This document shows positions 53,290-58,277 of a DNA stretch of 58,277 bases, piece after piece; positions within the stretch are counted from its first letter, which is position 1; each line of letters opens with the position of its first letter. Made by a program: the position numbers and the translations under genes. The DNA is from Pseudomonadota bacterium (GTDB lineage: Bacteria; Myxococcota_A; Polyangia; Polyangiales; Polyangiaceae): positions 1 to 58,277 of the forward strand of contig JAEYWK010000108.1 in NCBI GenBank assembly GCA_023431345.1. The letters run 5' to 3'. The notes below the pieces were generated by a model. That model ran no database searches, was not told where the DNA came from, and was given only the letters and a program-made list of their open reading frames with translations.

Positions 53290-55101
53290 ATGGATCGCGG
53301 CAATCTCGGTCGCTGGTTGCTCATCGCTTCCGGTATCTTTCTGTTCCTCACCGTCGGAAAGAACACGTTCTTCGGCGACCCGCCTCCGCCCAAGCCCTCC
53401 GCCCCGCCGTCGGTCGAAGCCGCCGCCCCCGCGCCCGCTGGCGAGCGCGCCCCCGAGACGCTCTGTGACCTGTGGGGTGAGCGCTTCCACGCGCAGCTCA
53501 CCACGCGCGGCGCCTCACTGAAGCGCTTCAAGCTCACCACCGCCAAGTACCTGCGGGACGGCAAGCAGATCGATATCTCGACGACCCCCGACCAGGAGGC
53601 TTACCAGCAGCTGCGCTTCGCCTTCTCGAATCGCCTCGAGAGCGACGCAGACCGCCAAGTGAAGACCGACGCCTTGGATTGGTCGCTGGTGAAATCCGAC
53701 GGAAAGACCTGCGAGTTCTCCTACAAGGACGAGCAGGTCGAGCTCGAGAAGGTGATCAAGCTCACCTCGCGCCCGTACGAGCTCGACGTCGCCACCACCA
53801 TCACCAACCGCGCGTCACGGCCGCTCAAGCACGCGGTCACCGTACACACCGACGCCTGGCGCACGCACAAGGAAACCACGGCGGGCATGTTCGCGGTCAG
53901 CCCGCTCGTCACGCAGGTCGAGTGCATCGGGCAAGACGACAGCGCGACGCGCCTCACTCCCGGGGACTTCGAGCCCAGCGACTTCGAAGACCGCAAGCTG
54001 TTCCCGATCAACTCGCGCAACGCCGGCAACTGGTACGAAGCCCCCGGCGCACCGGCGGTAGGCGCGGTCTCCAACGCCTATTTCACGCACTCGCTGGTGC
54101 CGCTCAAGGCGCCGACGCGCGGGCCCGCCTGTCAGGCGCAGATCGAAGAGCGCTTCGACCCTCGCTACGGCAGCCTCGACAAAGACCCAAACGGCGGCTC
54201 GCTGTACCGCGTGCGCCTCGCCTACCCCCAGCTCACGCTGGAGCCGGGCCAGAGCGCCAGCTACTCGCTCACCAGCTACTCCGGCCCGATGGAGCGCGTG
54301 CTGCTGGCCGAGGCCGCCGGCGGCAACCACCGCCTCGATCAGCTGATCGATCTCGGCTTCTTCTCCGCCATCGCCAAGATCTTGGTCGCCTTCTTGCTGA
54401 AGGTGCACGGCGTCGTCGGCAACTGGGGCATCGCGATCATGATCCTCACGATCACGGCGCGCACGCTGCTGTTCCCCCTCGCCCTGCCCTCGATCAAGGG
54501 CATGATCAAGATGCGCGAGCTCAAGCCCGAGATCGACGCGCTGAACGAGAAGTTCAAGGACGACGCGCAGGCCAAGGGGCTCGCGCAGATGGAGCTTTGG
54601 CGCAAACACAACGTGAACCCGCTCAAGGGCTGCCTGCCCCAGCTGGCGTCGATGCCGGTGTGGTTCGCGCTGTATCGAACACTGCAGACGGCGGTGGAGC
54701 TCTACAACATCCCGTTCTTGTGGTTCCCCGATCTCTCCGCGGCAGATCCGCTCTACATCCTGCCGTTCGTGATCGGCGCGACCTCGTTTTTGCAGCAGAA
54801 GCTGATGCCGCCGCAAGGTGACCCGGCGCAGCAGAAGATGATGCTGTACTTCATGCCCGCGATGTTCACGGTGTTCATGTTGTTCTTGCCCGCGGGCTTG
54901 GGCGTCTACATGTTCACCAACGGCGTGCTCGGTATCTTGCAGCAGCAAGGCGTCGAGTGGCACGCCAAGCGCAGCCTGCGCGGCGGGGGCAAAGGCGCCA
55001 TCAACGTCGAGGTCGTCGAAGGCGCCTCGAAATCGAAAGACAAGCTTACGCCGAAGGGCAAGGTCGAAGACCGGCCCCAGCTCGGCAATGGAAAGGCATG
55101 A
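53290..55101 (+). CDS. yidC: Membrane protein insertase YidC
   Basis: 603 residues from ATG 53290. N-terminal helix (about 8-24), a large periplasmic beta domain (about 55-340), and five C-terminal helices (about 350-570) carrying the hydrophilic groove with Arg in LLFPLALPSIKGMIKM, the cytoplasmic hairpin KPEIDALNEKFKDD, and GCLPQLASMPVWFALYRTL. It inserts membrane proteins alone or with SecYEG. The C-terminal tail is basic. A 120-base leader precedes it; no strong ribosome site is seen. Confidence 0.96.
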   Translation: MDRGNLGRWLLIASGIFLFLTVGKNTFFGDPPPPKPSAPPSVEAAAPAPAGERAPETLCDLWGERFHAQLTTRGASLKRFKLTTAKYLRDGKQIDISTTPDQEAYQQLRFAFSNRLESDADRQVKTDALDWSLVKSDGKTCEFSYKDEQVELEKVIKLTSRPYELDVATTITNRASRPLKHAVTVHTDAWRTHKETTAGMFAVSPLVTQVECIGQDDSATRLTPGDFEPSDFEDRKLFPINSRNAGNWYEAPGAPAVGAVSNAYFTHSLVPLKAPTRGPACQAQIEERFDPRYGSLDKDPNGGSLYRVRLAYPQLTLEPGQSASYSLTSYSGPMERVLLAEAAGGNHRLDQLIDLGFFSAIAKILVAFLLKVHGVVGNWGIAIMILTITARTLLFPLALPSIKGMIKMRELKPEIDALNEKFKDDAQAKGLAQMELWRKHNVNPLKGCLPQLASMPVWFALYRTLQTAVELYNIPFLWFPDLSAADPLYILPFVIGATSFLQQKLMPPQGDPAQQKMMLYFMPAMFTVFMLFLPAGLGVYMFTNGVLGILQQQGVEWHAKRSLRGGGKGAINVEVVEGASKSKDKLTPKGKVEDRPQLGNGKA

Positions 55102-55103
55102 TC

Positions 55104-55751
55104 ATGGGCGATACGAACGAGCTCAACGACGACGCGTGGGAGGAGAAAGACCCGAACGATGCGCCGCTGCCCAAGGCGGACGCGGACGCGGGTGCGGAGG
55201 AAGGCGATCGAGGCGGCCGGCGCCGCAAGCGCGAGCCCGATCTCGAGCCGACGGACGACCGCCAGCGGCAGGCGCTCGACTTCCTCGCCACCGTCGTGCG
55301 TGAAATGGAGATGGAGTGTTCGGTGCACCTGCGCCGCGCGCGCGAGGGCAACTCGGTGGACGAGATCAACCTCGAGATCGCTGGTCGTGACGCGGGGCGC
55401 ATCATCGGCAAGAAGGGCCAGGTGCTCTCGGCGCTGCAGTTCGTCACCCACCGCGTGATCAATCGCCCGGGCCTGGATCGCCGGCACGTGTCCGTCGACG
55501 CCGAGGGCTACAAGAGCCGGCGCGACGACTCGCTCGCGAGCATGGCCCGCCGTCTCGGCAAGCAGGCCGTCGAGCAGGGCAAGATCATCACCTTCGAGCC
55601 GATGAACCCGCGTGACCGCCGCGTGGTGCACCTCGCCCTGGCCGGCTTCGAGGGCGTCATCACGCGCAGCGATGGCGAGGGGGACGACCGCCGCGTGCAG
55701 ATCATCCCCGTGCGCCGCGCCGGCAGCGCGGGCGCTGCGTCGCCGGTCTGA
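55104..55751 (+). CDS. jag: Jag/KhpB-type KH-R3H RNA-binding protein
   Basis: 215 residues from ATG 55104, seven bases after GGAAAGG; ATG 55098, overlapping the yidC stop, is the alternative. The acidic/basic N-terminus is disordered (about 1-55). A KH domain with GRIIGKKGQVL (about 95-130) and a C-terminal R3H domain (about 145-200, RRDDSLASMARRLG and RRVVHLAL) follow. KhpB partners KhpA in RNA binding and cell-elongation control. The N-terminal Jag domain is missing. Confidence 0.93.
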   Translation: MGDTNELNDDAWEEKDPNDAPLPKADADAGAEEGDRGGRRRKREPDLEPTDDRQRQALDFLATVVREMEMECSVHLRRAREGNSVDEINLEIAGRDAGRIIGKKGQVLSALQFVTHRVINRPGLDRRHVSVDAEGYKSRRDDSLASMARRLGKQAVEQGKIITFEPMNPRDRRVVHLALAGFEGVITRSDGEGDDRRVQIIPVRRAGSAGAASPV

Positions 55752-55804
55752 GGGCGTCTCCCCACCAAAACCAGAAATCAGGGAAGAAGCCAGGGAAGTC
55801 GGGC

Positions 55805-55849
55805 GGCTCGGCGGGCCTCATTTGACGTCTGCCGAGCCAGCCTTACATG
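55805..55849 (+). promoter_or_regulatory. Candidate promoter with inverted repeat upstream of lpoB-like gene
   Basis: TTGACG (55822-55827) and TACATG (55844-55849) are 16 bases apart. A perfect 8-bp inverted repeat GGCTCGGC (55805-55812)/GCCGAGCC (55831-55838) straddles the -35 and enters the spacer. It may be an operator or the terminator of the yidC operon. Confidence 0.4.
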
Positions 55850-55902
55850 CTCCCTGACAAGGCTTCGTCCAACTCGATGGGAACCTTACGGAGAGCAGAA
55901 TG

Positions 55903-56493
55903 ATGGGTCGGTTTGGTGCTTTGGCTTTGATGGTTGGGGTCGCGGTCAGCAGCGTGGCGTGCGGGCCAAAAGCCGTCCGCGGCGACGAGGTCGAAGGCCT
56001 CGACGATCAGGCGATGAGCACGGGGCTCGACCGGCGGGATCTGCAGAGGCTGCTGCAGGAGAACATGAAGGCGCTCGAGAGCGCGCCGGTGCTCAAGCGC
56101 TGGGAGGGCGAGCAGATGCCGGCGGTGGCCGTGCTGCCGCTCCGCAACGAAACGACGGAGCACGTCGAGAGCGCGCTCGACGCGCTGATCAGCGACATCG
56201 AGACGACGCTGGTCAACGCCGGTCACGTGCGCGTGATCAGCATGGAGCAGCAGGGCAGCCTGATCGCCGAGATTCGCAAGCAGTACTCGGGCGCCTTCGA
56301 CCCCAGCCAGATCTCGACCTGGGGCAAGCAGGTGGGCGCGCGCTACGTGGTCACCGGCAAGGTGTTCACGAGCGACGAGCGTCAAGACGGCGAGCGCCGC
56401 GTCCAATACTTCATGTTCATCCAGGTGCTCGAGGTCGAAACCGGGCAAATCCTGTTCCAGCACAAGTCAGCCGTCACCAAAGCGATCATCTAG
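55903..56493 (+). CDS. LpoB-like lipoprotein (penicillin-binding protein activator)
   Basis: 196 residues from ATG 55903, seven bases after GGAGAG; ATG 55900 is equally possible. A short signal with lipobox (SSVAC). The core VAVLPLRNETTEHVESALDA, ARYVVTGKVFTSDER and YFMFIQVLEVETGQILFQHK is the LpoB/CsgG-like alpha/beta fold of outer-membrane activators of class A penicillin-binding proteins. The next gene is its usual TPR partner. Confidence 0.85.
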   Translation: MGRFGALALMVGVAVSSVACGPKAVRGDEVEGLDDQAMSTGLDRRDLQRLLQENMKALESAPVLKRWEGEQMPAVAVLPLRNETTEHVESALDALISDIETTLVNAGHVRVISMEQQGSLIAEIRKQYSGAFDPSQISTWGKQVGARYVVTGKVFTSDERQDGERRVQYFMFIQVLEVETGQILFQHKSAVTKAII

Positions 56494-56640
56494 GGCCTCG
56501 AGGGGCTCCTCGATTCACCTTTCCTTCAGGAGCGCAGCTCCCGCCCCAGGAAGTGAATTCCAGGGGCCCCCACCCTCAGGTTCTGGGGGCCTCAGCCCCA
56601 GAACGCTTTCAACATGTACCGAATGCTTGGTCGATGCGCG
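56494..56640 (+). promoter_or_regulatory. Structured spacer between lpoB-like and partner gene
   Basis: GTTCTGGGG (56580-56588) pairs perfectly with CCCCAGAAC (56596-56604), loop of seven. GCCCCC (56565-56570) could instead pair with GGGGGC (56585-56590), excluding that hairpin. Further upstream, GCTCCT and AGGAGC near 56506-56534 form another repeat. The arrangement could attenuate the downstream gene. Confidence 0.4.
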
Positions 56641-57999
56641 ATGAAGCTCAGGGTCGCACTCCTGCTTTGTTCGCTCACCCTGGGCTGCGCCAGCCATTCC
56701 GACAAGACCAAGGAGATTCGCTCCGCTCTCGACGCGGGCAACCCGCGCGAGGCGCTCAAGCTGATCAACGAGCAGCTGGATACCGACAGCGAGAAGCAGC
56801 TGCCCGACAACACCGGCGGTGACAACTCGCTGTTCCTGCTCGATCGCGCGATGGTGCTGCAGCAGCTGCAGATCTACAAGCTATCCAGCCGCGATCTCGA
56901 GGTGAGCGACAAGCAGATCGAGCTGCTCGATTTCTCACGCAGCGCCGTAGACGACATCGGCAAGTACGTGTTCTCGGACGACACCGGGCCCTACAAGGCG
57001 CCGGCGTACGAGAAGCTGATGATCAACACCATGAACATGGTGAACTACCTGGCGGTGGGTGACCTGCAGGGCGCGCGCGTCGAAGCCCGACGCCTCACCG
57101 TGATGCAGAAGTACTTGAAGGAGCATGATCCCGATAACGCGCTCACCGCGCCGGGCAGCTACCTGGCCGGCTTCGTGTTCGAGAAGAGCGGGCAGTACGA
57201 CCAAGCCCTGCGCTACTACGACGAGGCGCTGCAGTACGGTGAGTATCGCAGCCTGGCCGAGCCGGTACGCCGCTTGATGGGCCAGGCCGGCTTCGCCTCA
57301 CCGCGGCTGCGCAAGCTGGCGGGTGCCACAGAAGGCGAGCCGCCCGCGCCGCCGAGCGCGGACCCGGCTGCGGCACCCGCCGCGACTCCAGGCGAGTTGC
57401 TCGTCATCGTCAATTACGGCCGCGTGCCGGCGAAGGTCGCGCAGCGGGTACCGATCGGCTTGGCGCTGACGTACGCCAGCGGCGCTCTCAGCCCGGGTGA
57501 CCGCAGCCGCGCCGCGGCGCTCGGCGCTCAGGGCCTCGTCACTTGGGTCAATTTCCCCGAGCTCGGCAAGCCGCGCGGTCAGTATGACCAGCCTTGGTTC
57601 CGCGTTGACGGCAAGCAGCAGCCGCTGGAGGGCATCGTCGCCGTCGACCAAGAAGCGAAGCGCGCGTGGGACGACGTGAAGGGGCCGATCATCGCCTCTG
57701 CCATCACGCGCATGATCACGCGCGTGGTCGCCGGCGAGGGCGTCCGCGCCGCCGCCGGTAAAGACAACGCCGTCCTCGGCCTGCTGCTGAGCCTCGGCAC
57801 CCAAGCCACGCTCACCGCCACCGACACGCCCGACACCCGCAGCTGGGCCACCCTCCCCGCCCGCATGGCCTTCGGCCGCGTCATGCTCCCCCCCGGCGTC
57901 CGCACCGTGCAACTCCGCGCGCGCAGCCAGCACCTGGAAAAGAAGGTCGACATCAAGCCCGGCGGCTTCGCCGTGGTGAACCTCACTGTCCTCGAATAA
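56641..57999 (+). CDS. TPR-type lipoprotein of the COG3014-like group
   Basis: 452 residues from ATG 56641, which gives a clean lipoprotein signal (SLTLGC, Cys about 17); ATG 56614 would add nine residues. The first half is helical with TPR-like repeats (DAGNPREALKLINEQ, SGQYDQALRYYDEAL). A Pro/Ala linker (about 240-260) leads to a beta-rich C-terminal domain (about 265-452). Genes of this type sit beside lpoB-like genes in many Gram-negatives; the role is presumed to be in envelope assembly with the LpoB partner. Confidence 0.8.
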   Translation: MKLRVALLLCSLTLGCASHSDKTKEIRSALDAGNPREALKLINEQLDTDSEKQLPDNTGGDNSLFLLDRAMVLQQLQIYKLSSRDLEVSDKQIELLDFSRSAVDDIGKYVFSDDTGPYKAPAYEKLMINTMNMVNYLAVGDLQGARVEARRLTVMQKYLKEHDPDNALTAPGSYLAGFVFEKSGQYDQALRYYDEALQYGEYRSLAEPVRRLMGQAGFASPRLRKLAGATEGEPPAPPSADPAAAPAATPGELLVIVNYGRVPAKVAQRVPIGLALTYASGALSPGDRSRAAALGAQGLVTWVNFPELGKPRGQYDQPWFRVDGKQQPLEGIVAVDQEAKRAWDDVKGPIIASAITRMITRVVAGEGVRAAAGKDNAVLGLLLSLGTQATLTATDTPDTRSWATLPARMAFGRVMLPPGVRTVQLRARSQHLEKKVDIKPGGFAVVNLTVLE

Positions 58000-58277
58000 C
58001 GAGGGGGGGAACAGGAAGGGTGGGAGGGTGGAAGGCGAGAGCGAGAGGGGATGGGGTGGGCTTGCCGTTGCGTCGGCTCAACCTGTTTTGGGCGAGGGCT
58101 TCGCGGGCATGGACGTGGCCATGCGTGCTCGGTGGTGTCTGCGACGCTGGTTGAGGGACGCCGTGCCTACGCGAGCGAGGGCAGCCTCGCGCCGGCGGCT
58201 GAGCCACGCGACTGAAGCCTCGACCCCTCAATCCCCTCTCACGTGCACGCCCCCCTCCCCCCCCCCCCCCAACCACG
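58000..58277. other. Terminal 278 bases: no gene seen
   Basis: Downstream of the last stop there is a G-rich run (58003-58037, four or more G-tracts), a hairpin GCATGG/CCATGC (58107-58112 with 58119-58124) and a 14-C homopolymer at 58257-58270 near the window edge. No start/stop arrangement with plausible codon use was found. The C-run may be natural or a sequencing limit. Confidence 0.5.

Noticed and set aside
57983..58276. Minus-strand frame at the window end
   Set aside because: Gly/Arg/Pro-rich translation beginning in the C homopolymer; no support.

Overview
The window is a contiguous piece of a G+C-rich bacterial chromosome (roughly two-thirds G+C by eye). It looks like a member of the Myxococcota, probably a large-genome Polyangia-type relative. 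The reasons are inference from content: FHA and Hanks-type kinase/pseudokinase proteins, many lipoproteins and Ala/Pro-rich secreted proteins, PDAG-type low-complexity linkers, OmpA with thrombospondin type-3 repeats, bacterial NHEJ (Ku/LigD), membrane pyrophosphatase, and heavy use of GTG/TTG starts. No transposase, integrase, phage gene, CRISPR array, rRNA or tRNA was found; gene content is chromosomal.

Layout. 1-7.7 kb: FHA/zinc-ribbon protein (cut by the window start), a Nudix-fold protein with a broken Nudix box, ComF, a one-TM protein, several lipoproteins, a TPR-like protein and a short DsbD. 7.7-12.5 kb: zinc-ribbon response regulator and the divergent NHEJ pair ligD/ku, which share a 28-bp promoter region with a perfect palindrome. 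12.5-20.1 kb: mutS2, kup and hppA (proton-pumping pyrophosphatase), the last behind a strongly structured leader. 20.1-23.1 kb: DUF72 protein, a transmembrane pseudokinase and a small membrane protein. 23.2-32.3 kb: a tightly overlapping MoxR/DUF58/VWA/BatD (Bat-type) operon, followed by a GExH lipoprotein and manA. 34.4-39.1 kb: VanW protein, an acidic orphan, HDOD-GGDEF diguanylate cyclase and a TerB-like protein. 39.2-43.3 kb: moaD, a divergent RNase HII-like protein, a MATE transporter and sthA. 43.4-52 kb: a Ser/Thr kinase, a metallophosphatase-like/multihaem cytochrome lipoprotein, an MCE (MlaD) protein with a barrel-like tail, a CAP-domain lipoprotein and an OmpA porin-like protein. 52-55.8 kb: rpmG facing away from the classical rpmH-rnpA-yidD-yidC-jag cluster. 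55.9-58 kb: LpoB-like lipoprotein and its TPR lipoprotein partner.

How the genes fit together. Much of the window serves the envelope: protein insertion (YidC/YidD), phospholipid transport (MlaD), peptidoglycan synthase activation (LpoB-like), periplasmic thiol chemistry (DsbD), the Bat complex and OmpA. A second theme is genome maintenance (Ku, LigD, MutS2, ComF, RNase HII-like). A third is ion and energy balance (Kup, H+-PPase, transhydrogenase).

The most interesting signals are: (i) the multi-hairpin leader of hppA; (ii) an RNase HII-fold protein whose third catalytic Asp is Cys, coupled to an orphan moaD; (iii) the palindrome between ligD and ku; (iv) a recurring promoter/start-codon arrangement (GCTA-type -10 six to eight bases before ATG/GTG) that predicts many leaderless mRNAs; (v) an MCE protein with a C-terminal barrel-like domain; (vi) a metallophosphatase-like cytochrome that has lost its metal-binding motifs; and (vii) a VWA/TPR fusion with an internal lipobox remnant. 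All functional statements come from reading the sequence; no database search was run.
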